From assembly GCA_036498265.1 (NCBI GenBank), contig DASYFT010000036.1:1-64000 (forward strand): 64,000 bases of DNA, read 5' to 3'. The notes under the pieces are model-generated. The model was not told the DNA's origin and did no database searches. It worked only from the letters and a program-made list of their open reading frames with translations. The translations under genes were made by a program, and so were the position numbers. This DNA is from Palsa-744 sp036498265 (GTDB taxonomy: Bacteria; Actinomycetota; Thermoleophilia; Solirubrobacterales; Solirubrobacteraceae). Within the stretch, counting starts at the first letter, position 1, and each line of letters opens with the position of its first letter. Shown here piece by piece: positions 32,499 to 41,242 of the stretch.

Positions 32499-35339
32499 AT
32501 GCAGAGCCCGATCGGGGCGCATGCGCCGCCGCGGATGCCTATGCACAGCAGCGCCGGAAAACCAAGTGCGACGTGGGCGACCTTCCGGGTCGCCCAGCTG
32601 CCGGTGCTGTGGGTGCTGAGCCTCGCGGCGATCGGGGCGTTCGCAGTGCTCGTGACCCTGCACGCGGGCAACGTTCCGGGCTGGACCGCCTTCGAGGACC
32701 TGAGCGAAACCGTCGTAGCCGCCATCGCGGGCGTGGCGTGCGCCTCGCGCGCTCGGCGCGAGCATCGCGAGGAGTCCGGCGCCTCCGGCGAGCGCGCCTG
32801 GCGAGCCTGGCGGCTGCTGGCCCTCGGCCTCGGCGCCTGGGCGGTGGGGCACGGCGTCTGGACCGTCTATGAAGTAGGGCTCGGCAGCACTCCGCGCCGG
32901 CCGTCCATCATCGACGCCGCCCTGTTGACCTCCTCGATCCTGGTGGTGGGCGGGTTGCTCAGCATGGTCAGCACACCGGCCGGGCGGCTCTCTCATCTTC
33001 GCGGGGCAGCGGAGGGCATGCTGATCGCGGTCGGCTGCTTCCTGATCAGCTGGTGCGCCGTGATCGCCTCCGTCTTCGCGAGCAGCGGCACGTCCACATC
33101 CGCGCAGGTGGTCAACCTCGCCTACCCCGTGCTCGACGCCGTCGCGCTGTCCGGGCTGCTGTTCGTGGCGGTGCGTGGCAAGGGCAATCTGCCCGCCGGC
33201 CTGGGCCTGCTGGCGCTCGGCATCACCTGCGTGGCCATCTCGGACTCCGCCTTCTGGTACCTCACGGCGCTCAAACCGCGGCTCGAGCGGGTCAGCCCGA
33301 TCGACATCGGGTGGGTGGCCGGGTTTCTGCTGATCACCGTCGCCGCCGCCACCCGGCGCCGGCAGGGCCGGTCCTGGAGCCCGCGCCTCGCCGCAGGCCG
33401 CCTGGTTCCCGGCCTGCCGACGCTGCCGGCCGCGGCGGGCATCGCGACTGCGCTGATCAGCTGGTGGGCGGGACGAAGCCTGGGGCCGACGAGCGTGCTG
33501 CTCTCGATCAGCGCGGCGCTCGTGGTCCTGTCGCTGCTGCTGCAGCTGATCGTGGTCTACGAGAACGACGCCCTGACGACCGACCTAGAGCGCCGAGTCG
33601 AGCAACGGACCTCCGAGCTGCGCACGACGGAGCGCTACTACCGCGCGCTCGTCCAGCACTCCTCCGACGTGATCACGGTCGTCGATGCCGAGCTGACGGT
33701 CCGCTACGTCAGCGATTCGATGGAGGCTGTCTTCGGCCACATGCCGGAGGACCTGACGGGCAGGAAGCTCGACGCGGTGACCGGCGGCTCGAGTGCCCTC
33801 AGCGAGGCGCTCGGGCGAACCATGAGCGAGCCCCACCAGGTCTCCAGGGTCGAGTGGGAGCTGACCGACGCCACGGGTCGGGTGCGCCATGCCGAATCAG
33901 CCATCACCAACCTGACCGGCGACCCGAGCGTGTGCGGCCTGGTGATCAACACACGCGATGCCACCGACCAGGTGGCACTCGAGCAGCAGCTTCGCCACCA
34001 GGCCTTCCACGATCCCCTCACCGGCCTCGCCAACCGCGCCCTGCTCACGGACCGCGCCGAGCAGGCGCTCGCGCGGTCGGTCCGCTCGGGTGCGATGGTC
34101 GCCGTGCTCATCGTGGACCTCGACGGGTTCAAGGCCGTCAACGACAGCCTCGGGCATCAGGTGGGCGATGTGGTGCTCTGCGAGGTTGCGCGGCGCCTCG
34201 AGTCGCTGGTCCGTTCGGAGGACACCGTCGCCCGCCTCGGCGGCGATGAGTTCGTGATCCTGATCGACGACGTAAGCGGGCTCGAGGAGACGAGCCGCCT
34301 GGCGGAGCGGGTATGTGACGTCCTCAGGCCCCGCTTCAGCCTTCCCGGCTGGGACTACGCGGTCACCGCGAGCGTCGGGGTGGCCGTCGGCTCCGCCTCG
34401 GAGGCCGACGTGCACGACCTGCTGCGCGACGCCGACACGGCGATGTACGTGGCCAAGACCGGCGGCAAGGACTCCGTGCGTCTGTTCGCGCCGTCCATGC
34501 ACGAGCGCGCACACGAGCGCTTCCGCCTTCAGGTCGATCTGCGCGACGCCCTCGATCGCTCCGAGCTGGTGCTGTTCTACCAGCCGATCTTCGAGGTGCT
34601 GGACGGGCGACTGAAAGGCTTCGAGGCGCTCGTCCGCTGGAGTCACCCCACCCGCGGCCTGATCGCTCCCGAGCGCTTCATCCCGCTCGCCGAGGAGACC
34701 GGCCTGATAGTGCCGGTGGGTCGCTGGGTGCTCCAGGAGGCGGTCGGTCAGCTCACCGCCTGGGACCGCAGACACGACAGCGCCCGCTCGCTTTCGATGT
34801 CGGTGAACGTGTCGACGGTTCAGCTCACGGCGCCCAGCCTCATCTCCGATGTCCGGGAGGTGCTCCATCGCTCTGACATCGCGCCCTCCCGGCTGACGCT
34901 CGAGATCACCGAGGGATCCCTGGCAAACGAGACCGAGCGCGTGATCGAGGTGCTCGACGAGCTGCGCCGGCTCGGCGTGCAGATCGCCATCGACGACTTC
35001 GGTACCGGCTACGCATCGCTGTCCCATCTGCAGCGCCTGCCGGTCGACATCCTCAAGGTCGACAAGAGCTTCGTCACCGCGCTGAGCGAGGGCGGCAAAA
35101 GCCGGGAGCTGCTCCAGGCGATCCTGGGCGTCGGCCGCGCCCTCTCGCTGGCGGTGGTCGCCGAGGGCATCGAGGCGCAGACGCAGATGACGACGCTGCA
35201 GGAAATGGGCTGCGAGATGGCCCAGGGCTTCCTCGTCGGCAAGCCCAGCCCGGCCGAGGTCGCCGAGAGCCTCCTCGGCGGCGCGCCGGCGAATGGGGGC
35301 GCGGGCATGCAGCCGCACCTCCTCTCGCGGGTCGGCTAG
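32499..35339 (+). CDS. membrane sensor with PAS, GGDEF and EAL domains (c-di-GMP)
   Basis: A 946-residue protein. An N-terminal membrane region (about 30-350) has nine or so hydrophobic helices and resembles a 7TM/MASE-type sensor. A PAS domain follows (about 375-495, YYRALVQHSSDVITVVDAEL). The GGDEF domain has an intact RLGGDEFVIL, and DGFKAVNDSLGHQVGD. The EAL domain shows FEALVRWSHP, IEITEG-like LEITEGSLA, DDFGTGYASLS and QGFLVGKP. Both catalytic centres look complete, so it may make and break cyclic-di-GMP according to a membrane or PAS signal. The start is the first ATG after the divergent promoter region; a later ATG 12 codons in is possible. Confidence 0.93.
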   Translation: MQSPIGAHAPPRMPMHSSAGKPSATWATFRVAQLPVLWVLSLAAIGAFAVLVTLHAGNVPGWTAFEDLSETVVAAIAGVACASRARREHREESGASGERAWRAWRLLALGLGAWAVGHGVWTVYEVGLGSTPRRPSIIDAALLTSSILVVGGLLSMVSTPAGRLSHLRGAAEGMLIAVGCFLISWCAVIASVFASSGTSTSAQVVNLAYPVLDAVALSGLLFVAVRGKGNLPAGLGLLALGITCVAISDSAFWYLTALKPRLERVSPIDIGWVAGFLLITVAAATRRRQGRSWSPRLAAGRLVPGLPTLPAAAGIATALISWWAGRSLGPTSVLLSISAALVVLSLLLQLIVVYENDALTTDLERRVEQRTSELRTTERYYRALVQHSSDVITVVDAELTVRYVSDSMEAVFGHMPEDLTGRKLDAVTGGSSALSEALGRTMSEPHQVSRVEWELTDATGRVRHAESAITNLTGDPSVCGLVINTRDATDQVALEQQLRHQAFHDPLTGLANRALLTDRAEQALARSVRSGAMVAVLIVDLDGFKAVNDSLGHQVGDVVLCEVARRLESLVRSEDTVARLGGDEFVILIDDVSGLEETSRLAERVCDVLRPRFSLPGWDYAVTASVGVAVGSASEADVHDLLRDADTAMYVAKTGGKDSVRLFAPSMHERAHERFRLQVDLRDALDRSELVLFYQPIFEVLDGRLKGFEALVRWSHPTRGLIAPERFIPLAEETGLIVPVGRWVLQEAVGQLTAWDRRHDSARSLSMSVNVSTVQLTAPSLISDVREVLHRSDIAPSRLTLEITEGSLANETERVIEVLDELRRLGVQIAIDDFGTGYASLSHLQRLPVDILKVDKSFVTALSEGGKSRELLQAILGVGRALSLAVVAEGIEAQTQMTTLQEMGCEMAQGFLVGKPSPAEVAESLLGGAPANGGAGMQPHLLSRVG

Positions 35340-35435
35340 TCCCGCTCTCAGGAACCTCTAAAGGAGCTCACGCGGGCGGCCCAGGAGGGGTGGGGACACT
35401 CGTTGCAGTAGAGAACCGCAACCAAGGAAGAGAAC

Positions 35436-35651
35436 ATGACCCTCTCGCTCGCAATCGCCATCAACGCAGTCGCGATGTTCACCCTCGTGGGGCTTCTCAC
35501 ATTCGCCATGTCGCGTGCCGCCCGGCTGCGGCCTCACGTCGGCAGCGCGGCCACGCCCGCCACACCTGCCGTCGAGCAGATCCAGCACCGGCGGAGCGCG
35601 CCGGCACCTCGCGCCCGCCGCGCCGCGCGGCTGGCAACGGTCCGCTCCTAG
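35436..35651 (+). CDS. small single-pass membrane protein (71 aa)
   Basis: A 71-residue frame with AAGGAAGAG 5 nt before the ATG. The sequence MTLSLAIAINAVAMFTLVGL forms one membrane helix (about 3-26), followed by a basic, Pro/Ala-rich cytoplasmic or periplasmic tail ending in ARLATVRS. It lies between the two c-di-GMP genes. No family is recognised. The Shine-Dalgarno and TM pattern make a real gene likely. Confidence 0.55.
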   Translation: MTLSLAIAINAVAMFTLVGLLTFAMSRAARLRPHVGSAATPATPAVEQIQHRRSAPAPRARRAARLATVRS

Positions 35652-35781
35652 CCGGCGAGCGGTTCATCGCCGGACGGGGCCGGGACGCGGTTGGCGCCTC
35701 GGCCCCGTCCGCGCGCAAAGGCCCTGCAAAGTAGGCCATTTGGCGGATCTAGCAGGACGGCAATCGCGTCGATGCAGGTAC

Positions 35782-37386
35782 ATGGCCTCGAGCGGCTTGA
35801 CCGAGCGCGGCAGCGCCCGTGACCACGGCCTGGCCGGCGGCGGGCGCGCGGCACGCGAGCTGCTCGCCGCGCGCGACTTCTTCCAGGGCACGCTCGACTC
35901 GCTGACCTCGCACATCGCCGTGCTGGACAAGCGCGGTGAGATCATCATGACCAACCGGGCGTGGGACGCGTTCGCGAACGCCAACGACGGCGGAGCGGCC
36001 ACGGGAACCGGCTCCAACTACCTGGCAGCCTGCGTCGGCGCCGACGCGGCTGGCTCGGCCGCGGCCGAGGGGCTGCGCGCGATCGCGGCGGGCGGGCGCA
36101 GCGAGTTCACGATGGAGTACGCCTGCCACGGCCCGGATGCCATGCGCTGGTTCCTGATGCGAGCCGCGCGCTACGAGGGTCCGGGCGCCGCGCGCGTGGT
36201 TGTCGCCCATGACGACATCACCGAGCGCGTGGGCTCCGAGCGGGCACTGCTCGCCACCCGCAACTACATGCGCGCGGTTGCCGACAGCATGGGCGAGGGG
36301 ATGTTCACGCTGGACCCCGCCGGCGCGCTGATCTACATGAACCCCGCGGCGGAGGAGCTGCTCGGCTGGTCGATGCGGGAACTCCGCGGCAGGACGATGC
36401 ACGAGCTGACCCACTCCCGCCGTCCGGACGGCCGCCCGCAGTCGGTTCAGGAATGCCCGATCCTGCGGGCGCGGCGCGACGGGGTGACGGTTCGCGTCGA
36501 GGAGGACCACTTCGTCGACCGCGAGGGCAGGTTCATCCCGGTCGCCTACACGGCTGCTCCGTTCGTCACCGAGGATGGCATCGAGGGGTGCGTGGTGATC
36601 CTGCAGGACATAGCCGAGCGCAAGGCCAAGGAGCGCCGGCTGGAGCGCCACGTCGACTCGCTTCGCTGGATCGGGCGCATGCAGGAGGCGTTCGAGCATG
36701 AACGCTTCATCCTCTACGCCCAGCCGATCATCGACGTCCGCTCCGGCGAGGTGGCCCAGCGCGAGCTTCTGCTGAGGATGCGCGACCCGAGCGGGGAGAT
36801 CATCAGCCCCGGTGACTTCCTACCGGTGGCGGAGCAGTACGGCCTGATCGGGGACATCGACCGGTGGGTCATCGAACGGGCCAGCGAGATCGCGGCGGTG
36901 AGCGGCGCCGTCGAGCTGAACCTCTCCGCACACTCGATGGGAGACCGGAGGATCCTCGACTACATCGAGCAGTGCGTCCGGCGAACGGGCGCCGACCCCC
37001 GGAACCTCGTGTTCGAGATCACCGAGACGGCGCTCGTCGCGGACGAGGCCGCGGCGGCGGCATTCGCCGAGCGGCTGCACGCGCTCGGCTGCAAGCTGGC
37101 ACTGGACGACTTCGGAACCGGCTACGGCGGCTTCACCTACCTCAAGCGCTTCCCCGTCGACTTCCTCAAGATCGACGTGGAGTTCGTGCGGGACCTACCG
37201 ACCAACCGGGCCAGCCGCTACGTGGTCGAGGCGGTGACGGCGCTGGCGCGCGCCTTCGACCTCGAGATCGTCGCCGAGGGCGTGGAGGACGCCGAGACCC
37301 TGGAGGTGCTGAGGGAGCTCGGAGTCGACTACGCGCAGGGCTTCCACATCGCCAGGCCCGAGCTCCACGGTTTCGCCTCAGCCTGA
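35782..37386 (+). CDS. PAS-PAS-EAL c-di-GMP phosphodiesterase
   Basis: A 534-residue cytoplasmic protein with two PAS domains (about 30-145, FFQGTLDSLTSHIAVLDKRG; and 155-285, YMRAVADSMGEGMFTLDPAG) and a C-terminal EAL domain (about 300-525). The EAL signature is a RELLLRM variant, and the metal and catalytic residues that follow are present in LNLSAHSM, FEITETAL, LDDFGTGYGGF and IVAEGVED. No GGDEF domain. It probably degrades cyclic-di-GMP in response to a cofactor or redox state read by PAS. ATG 35782 is the start consistent with the first domain. Its end overlaps the convergent flippase-like gene by 9 bp. Confidence 0.9.
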   Translation: MASSGLTERGSARDHGLAGGGRAARELLAARDFFQGTLDSLTSHIAVLDKRGEIIMTNRAWDAFANANDGGAATGTGSNYLAACVGADAAGSAAAEGLRAIAAGGRSEFTMEYACHGPDAMRWFLMRAARYEGPGAARVVVAHDDITERVGSERALLATRNYMRAVADSMGEGMFTLDPAGALIYMNPAAEELLGWSMRELRGRTMHELTHSRRPDGRPQSVQECPILRARRDGVTVRVEEDHFVDREGRFIPVAYTAAPFVTEDGIEGCVVILQDIAERKAKERRLERHVDSLRWIGRMQEAFEHERFILYAQPIIDVRSGEVAQRELLLRMRDPSGEIISPGDFLPVAEQYGLIGDIDRWVIERASEIAAVSGAVELNLSAHSMGDRRILDYIEQCVRRTGADPRNLVFEITETALVADEAAAAAFAERLHALGCKLALDDFGTGYGGFTYLKRFPVDFLKIDVEFVRDLPTNRASRYVVEAVTALARAFDLEIVAEGVEDAETLEVLRELGVDYAQGFHIARPELHGFASA

Positions 37387-38514
37387 CTCCGAGCGGATGA
37401 CCACGCGGCCGAGGCCGATCACCTCCATCTCGGTCTCCGGCGCGCAGACCGCGATCGAGTCCGCCTCGCGCCGCAGCGTGCGGCGAAGGAACACGAAGGC
37501 CACCGCCCCGACGACCGCGGGGACCCAGAGTGCGATCGCGCGGTAGATCAGAACCGCTCCCGCAGCCGACGTGAGCGGCACGTTGTAGAGCGCCAGCGTG
37601 CCGAGGAGCCCGGCATCGACGCCTCCGATGCCACCCGGCACGGGGATCAGGCCGCCCAGCTCGCCGATCAGGTAGCCCATCCACAGGTTCGCCAGCGGCG
37701 GAGAATGGCCGATCGCGTGAAACGCGGCCCACAGGATCATCACGTCGAAGGCGAGATAGGCGACGAGGCCCAGCAGGAGCACCACGTTGCCCTCCCGCAA
37801 CAGCTGCACCGCCTCGCTGACCCCTTCGCCCACCGCCCTGAGGCTCGCCCACAGCGCCCGCGTCCTCCGCGAGAGCTCGTGACGTCCTTCCTTCTCGAGC
37901 CTGGAGCGCGACCGCTGGGCGATGCGCCCGGCGAACAGCGTGCCGACTATGGCCAGCGCCGCCACGGCGGCCGGAAGCACCGTGAGCAGCGGGTTGCTCA
38001 CGCCTTCGAACACGCCCGTCGCGAGCCCGAGTCCGATGATGATCACACCCAGCACGTTCGGCACGCTCGTGAGCAGGAAGAAGGCCACCGTTCGCCGCGC
38101 GATCTCGCTTCCCATCATCCCCCCGCGCCGCAGCGCCCACGCGCCGAGCGCGAGACCGCCGGCTCCGCCGGTCGGGAACAGCGCGTTGGCGCCCAGCTCG
38201 GACGTGCCGATCTGGTAGCTGACCCTCCAGCTCATCCGCCGGCAGAAGACCATCCGGAAGACCGCCACGTAGCCGAGGCCGGACAGGAGCTTGAGCACGA
38301 CGCCCACCACGAGCCACTCGGGCCTGGCGTGCGAGAGCCGCGTGCGAAGGCCGCCGAGCCCGGGCAGGAGGGTGACCGCCGCTATCACCGCAAGGACGAG
38401 CCCGAGCGCGAACAGCAGTCGCGAGCGCAGCCTGTGGCGGCTGAGCCCCCCGGGCATCTCGACATCGCTCGGGGCGACCTTCGAGACGTCGTCCTCCACG
38501 GTCACGTCTCCCAT
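37378..38514 (-). CDS. flippase-like membrane protein (LPG-synthase TM domain, UPF0104)
   Basis: A 378-residue integral membrane protein with eight or so helices. It shows LLSGLGYVAVFRMVF, LGANALFPTGGAGGLALGAW and LIGELGGLIPVPGGIGGVDAGLLG, hallmarks of the lysylphosphatidylglycerol-synthase transmembrane/UPF0104 family (AglD-related). No aminoacyl-transfer domain is fused, so it is likely a lipid or lipid-linked-sugar flippase rather than an LPG synthase. It is 7 bp from the HAD phosphatase stop upstream and probably co-transcribed with it. Confidence 0.85.
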   Translation of the reverse strand: MGDVTVEDDVSKVAPSDVEMPGGLSRHRLRSRLLFALGLVLAVIAAVTLLPGLGGLRTRLSHARPEWLVVGVVLKLLSGLGYVAVFRMVFCRRMSWRVSYQIGTSELGANALFPTGGAGGLALGAWALRRGGMMGSEIARRTVAFFLLTSVPNVLGVIIIGLGLATGVFEGVSNPLLTVLPAAVAALAIVGTLFAGRIAQRSRSRLEKEGRHELSRRTRALWASLRAVGEGVSEAVQLLREGNVVLLLGLVAYLAFDVMILWAAFHAIGHSPPLANLWMGYLIGELGGLIPVPGGIGGVDAGLLGTLALYNVPLTSAAGAVLIYRAIALWVPAVVGAVAFVFLRRTLRREADSIAVCAPETEMEVIGLGRVVIRSESG

Positions 38515-38521
38515 CCTGGCA

Positions 38522-39301
38522 CTACTCCAGCTCGGCCAGGAGGTCGGCGACGGAGTCGACTATGCGAGATGCGCGAAACGGAAACCGCTCCGCCTCCGGC
38601 CGCGTGGTCACGCCGGTCAGGACGAGGATCGTCTCCATCCCGGCCTCGAGCCCCGACACCACATCCGTGTCCATGCGGTCGCCGACCATCGCGGCGGTCT
38701 CGGAGTGGGCGTCGATCGCGTTCAGCGCCGAGCGCATCATCAGCGGGTTGGGCTTGCCGACGAAGTACGGCTCCACTTCGCTCGCATGGCTGATCAGTGC
38801 CGCCACCGAGCCGGTCGCCGGCAGCGGGCCGTCGGCGGTGGGGCCGATCGGGTCGGGATTGGTGGCGATGAACCGGGCGCCCGCGACGATCAGGCGGATC
38901 GCGCGCGTGATCCGCTCGAACGAGTAGGTCCGGGTCTCGCCGAGCACGACGTAGTCGGGCGTGCGTTCGGTGAGCGTGTAGCCCGCGTCGTGGAGCGCGG
39001 TCGTGAGTCCCGCCTCGCCGATCACGAACGCGGTGCCGCCCGGTCGCTGGTCTTCCAGGAAGCGGGCCGTCGCCAGCGCAGAGGTCCAGATCGCCTCCTC
39101 GGGGACGTCGAGGCCGCTGGCAGCGAGGCGGGCCGCCAGGTCCCGCCGGGTGTAGATCGAGTTGTTGGTCAGGACGAGGAACGGCGTGCCGCGCTCACGC
39201 AGGCGCGCGATGAAGCGGTCTGCGCCGGGGACCGCCTGGTCCTCGCGAACCAACACGCCGTCCATGTCCATCAGCCACGAGCGGATCTCGCGTTCGGTCA
39301 T
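38522..39301 (-). CDS. HAD-IIA (NagD-like) phosphatase
   Basis: A 259-residue HAD-superfamily hydrolase. Motif I is WLMDMDGVLV with both aspartates, motif II LTNNSI, motif III the Lys of VGKPNPLMM, and motif IV MVGDRMDTDVVSG. The cap domain of subclass IIA lies between. These enzymes dephosphorylate sugar phosphates, nucleotides or 4-nitrophenyl-phosphate-like metabolites; substrate here is unknown. ATG 39301 is well supported. It is followed 7 bp later by the flippase-like gene. Confidence 0.92.
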   Translation of the reverse strand: MTEREIRSWLMDMDGVLVREDQAVPGADRFIARLRERGTPFLVLTNNSIYTRRDLAARLAASGLDVPEEAIWTSALATARFLEDQRPGGTAFVIGEAGLTTALHDAGYTLTERTPDYVVLGETRTYSFERITRAIRLIVAGARFIATNPDPIGPTADGPLPATGSVAALISHASEVEPYFVGKPNPLMMRSALNAIDAHSETAAMVGDRMDTDVVSGLEAGMETILVLTGVTTRPEAERFPFRASRIVDSVADLLAELE

Positions 39302-39354
39302 TCACGGCAAGCATGACGAACTCCATACGGGCGCGGCCCGTGGCTTCAGAGAGC

Positions 39355-39570
39355 TCAGTCGCCGGACTCGTACTTGAACGAGATCCCGAGCCGGACGCGG
39401 TAGGCGCTGATCGTCCCGTTCTCTATCGACACGTCCTGCCTCAGGACCTCCGCGATTCGCAGGTCCCGCACGGTCTTCGCGGCCGTCTCGACCGCGTGTC
39501 GCGCGGCCGCCTCCCACGACTCGCTGCTCACGCCGATCACCTCGGTGACCCGGTAGACGCCGTCAGCCAT
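39355..39570 (-). CDS. dodecin
   Basis: A 71-residue flavin-storage protein. It matches the dodecin fold: VYRVTEVIGVSSESWEAAAR, an amphipathic helix AVETAAKTVRDLRIAEVL, and the strands VSIENGTISAYRVRLGISFKY. Dodecins form hollow dodecamers binding FMN/riboflavin or CoA. The conserved flavin-stacking Trp is in SSESWE. ATG 39570 is preferred; ATG 39579 would add MVV. It lies upstream of the HAD gene on the same strand with a 53-bp gap. Confidence 0.93.
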   Translation of the reverse strand: MADGVYRVTEVIGVSSESWEAAARHAVETAAKTVRDLRIAEVLRQDVSIENGTISAYRVRLGISFKYESGD

Positions 39571-39750
39571 CACGACCATCCTCTCCTCGACGTTGGAGTC
39601 TCCGACTCTCTCACATCCGCGACGCCGGCAGGCGGTCCGGCAGCGGGCGCCTCCGGAGGGGCTCCCGGCCGTGGCGGAGCTGCTCATGAGAGACCCCGCG
39701 CCACTTCGTCCCTACACTCGGCGGCAGGACCCAGCGACCGGGAGGTGGAG

Positions 39751-40206
39751 ATGACCAGCAGAAGCGACTTCACGCCGCAGGAGTGGGAGCAGATCCTCGA
39801 GGGGCCGCCGAGCGCGGGCCTCATCGTGATCACCGCCCAGCGGGGCGGGACCGTGCGCGAGACCGTCTCGATGGCCCGCGCTTACGCGGAGGCCCGCCGG
39901 CATCATGGGCAGAGCGAGCTGCTCGATGCGATCGTCTCCGCCAAGCCGGAGATAGATCACACCCGCTACCGCTCACCCGAGGAGCTGAAGGAGCGCTCGC
40001 TGGCCCATCTGCGCGACGCCGTGGCCGTTCTCGAGGCGAAGGCCGAGCCGCAGGAGCTGGAGGAGTACAGGGCGTTCGTGATGACCCTCGCCCGCCAGGT
40101 GGCCGAGGCGCACCGCGAGGGCGGGTCCGAGGACCCGGTCAGCGACAGCGAGCGGTCGGCGATCGCCGAGATCGAACAGGCCCTGGGGGCGAAGAGCTCC
40201 GGCTGA
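39751..40206 (+). CDS. conserved hypothetical protein (151 aa)
   Basis: A 151-residue soluble protein, MTSRSDFTPQEWEQILEGPP at the N-terminus, then LIVITAQRGGTVRETVSMAR and a C-terminal coiled helical part ELEEYRAFVMTLARQVAEA. GGGAGGTGG before ATG 39751 supports the start. The mix of an acidic N-terminal domain and a helical C-terminus suggests a small all-alpha protein; no family is recognised with confidence. It is 27 bp upstream of PPK2 on the same strand, so it may be part of a polyphosphate or stress operon. Confidence 0.65.
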   Translation: MTSRSDFTPQEWEQILEGPPSAGLIVITAQRGGTVRETVSMARAYAEARRHHGQSELLDAIVSAKPEIDHTRYRSPEELKERSLAHLRDAVAVLEAKAEPQELEEYRAFVMTLARQVAEAHREGGSEDPVSDSERSAIAEIEQALGAKSSG

Positions 40207-40233
40207 CAGCGGCTGAGCGGCGGACGCGACGCT

Positions 40234-41136
40234 ATGAGCCGGGAGCTTCAATTCGTAGACCAGCTGGTCGCGCCGCTGAGGGTCCCACCCGGCAGCACGG
40301 TTGAGCTGGAGCGGGACTTCGACCCCGGTTACACCGGCGGGATCGCCAGCAAGTCAGATGCCTCGGCGCGGCTCCAGGAGGGCATTGCGTTGCTCGTCGA
40401 CTACCAGGACAGGCTCTCGGCGCAGCACGCCTTCGGCGTGCTGCTCGCCCTCCAGGGGCTCGACGCCTCCGGGAAGGACAGCACGATCAAGCACGTCATG
40501 AGCGGGGTGAACCCGCAGGGCGTGAAGGTGAAGAGCTTCAAGGAGCCCTCGAGCGAGGAGCTCGAGCACGACTTCATCTGGCGCCACGAGCGGGCGGTTC
40601 CCGGGAGAGGCCGCATCGGCATACACAACAGGTCTCACTACGAGGAGGTGCTGATCGTTCGCGTGCATCCCGAGCTGCTCGCGCGCGAGGGCGTGCCCGA
40701 TGCAAGGAACGCGAGCAGCCTCTGGGCGCGACGCTATCGCGAGATAAACGATTGGGAGCGCTACCTCGTCGAGAACGGGATCCGCGTCGTCAAGGTGCTG
40801 CTGAACCTCTCGAGGGAGGAGCAGGCCAAACGCTTCCTCAGGCGCATCGAGCGACCGGATAAGAACTGGAAGTTCTCCGCCGCCGACATTCGCGAGCGCG
40901 AACACTGGGACGACTACCAGCGCGCGTTCGACGACATGCTCAGCCACACCAGCACGGAGTGGGCGCCGTGGTACGTGGTGGCGGCCGATCACAAGTGGTT
41001 CAGCCGGCTGGCGACCGCGGCGATCCTCGTTCACACGCTGGCCGAGATCGATCCGCAGTACCCGCGGCCGGGGCCGGAGGCCCTGGAGGAGATGGCCAGG
41101 GCGCGGGCGGAGCTGCAGGCTGAGATGAACGGCTGA
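40234..41136 (+). CDS. ppk2: polyphosphate kinase 2 family polyphosphate:nucleotide phosphotransferase
   Basis: A 300-residue PPK2 enzyme transferring phosphate between polyphosphate and nucleotides. Walker A is LQGLDASGKDSTIKHVMSG, the lid module is near KSFKEPSSEELEHDFIWRHE, and Walker B VVKVLLNLS is followed by the catalytic FLRRIERPDKNWKFS. The length and the C-terminal DDMLSHTSTEWAPWYVV match the single-domain subfamily common in actinobacteria. It may supply GTP/ATP from stored polyphosphate under stress. Preceded by the 151-residue protein in a likely operon. Confidence 0.95.
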   Translation: MSRELQFVDQLVAPLRVPPGSTVELERDFDPGYTGGIASKSDASARLQEGIALLVDYQDRLSAQHAFGVLLALQGLDASGKDSTIKHVMSGVNPQGVKVKSFKEPSSEELEHDFIWRHERAVPGRGRIGIHNRSHYEEVLIVRVHPELLAREGVPDARNASSLWARRYREINDWERYLVENGIRVVKVLLNLSREEQAKRFLRRIERPDKNWKFSAADIREREHWDDYQRAFDDMLSHTSTEWAPWYVVAADHKWFSRLATAAILVHTLAEIDPQYPRPGPEALEEMARARAELQAEMNG

Positions 41137-41155
41137 GGCGGGGCCTCGAGCGATC

Positions 41156-41202
41156 GGGTGACCCGGCGGCCGTGAGCTGACGCCGGGTGACCCGGCGGCC
41201 GT
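41156..41202. repeat. two copies of an 18-bp direct repeat
   Basis: GGGTGACCCGGCGGCCGT occurs at 41156-41173 and 41185-41202, 29 bp apart, in the gap after ppk2. Between and within them CCGGG-TGA-CCCGG (41183-41195) can form a hairpin and may end the ppk2 transcript. Confidence 0.6.
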
Positions 41203-41242
41203 TGAACGCGGCGGCAGCGAGCTGACGGAGGCGCCCGGTGCG

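Noticed and set aside
35515..35781. Extended N-terminus of the PAS-PAS-EAL protein
   Set aside because: The extension overlaps the small 71-residue membrane protein and is Arg/Pro-rich low complexity; ATG 35782 begins the recognisable protein.
41156..41202. CRISPR-like repeat
   Set aside because: Only two 18-bp copies with an 11-bp gap, GC-rich and self-complementary; no cas gene. More likely a terminator-related duplication.
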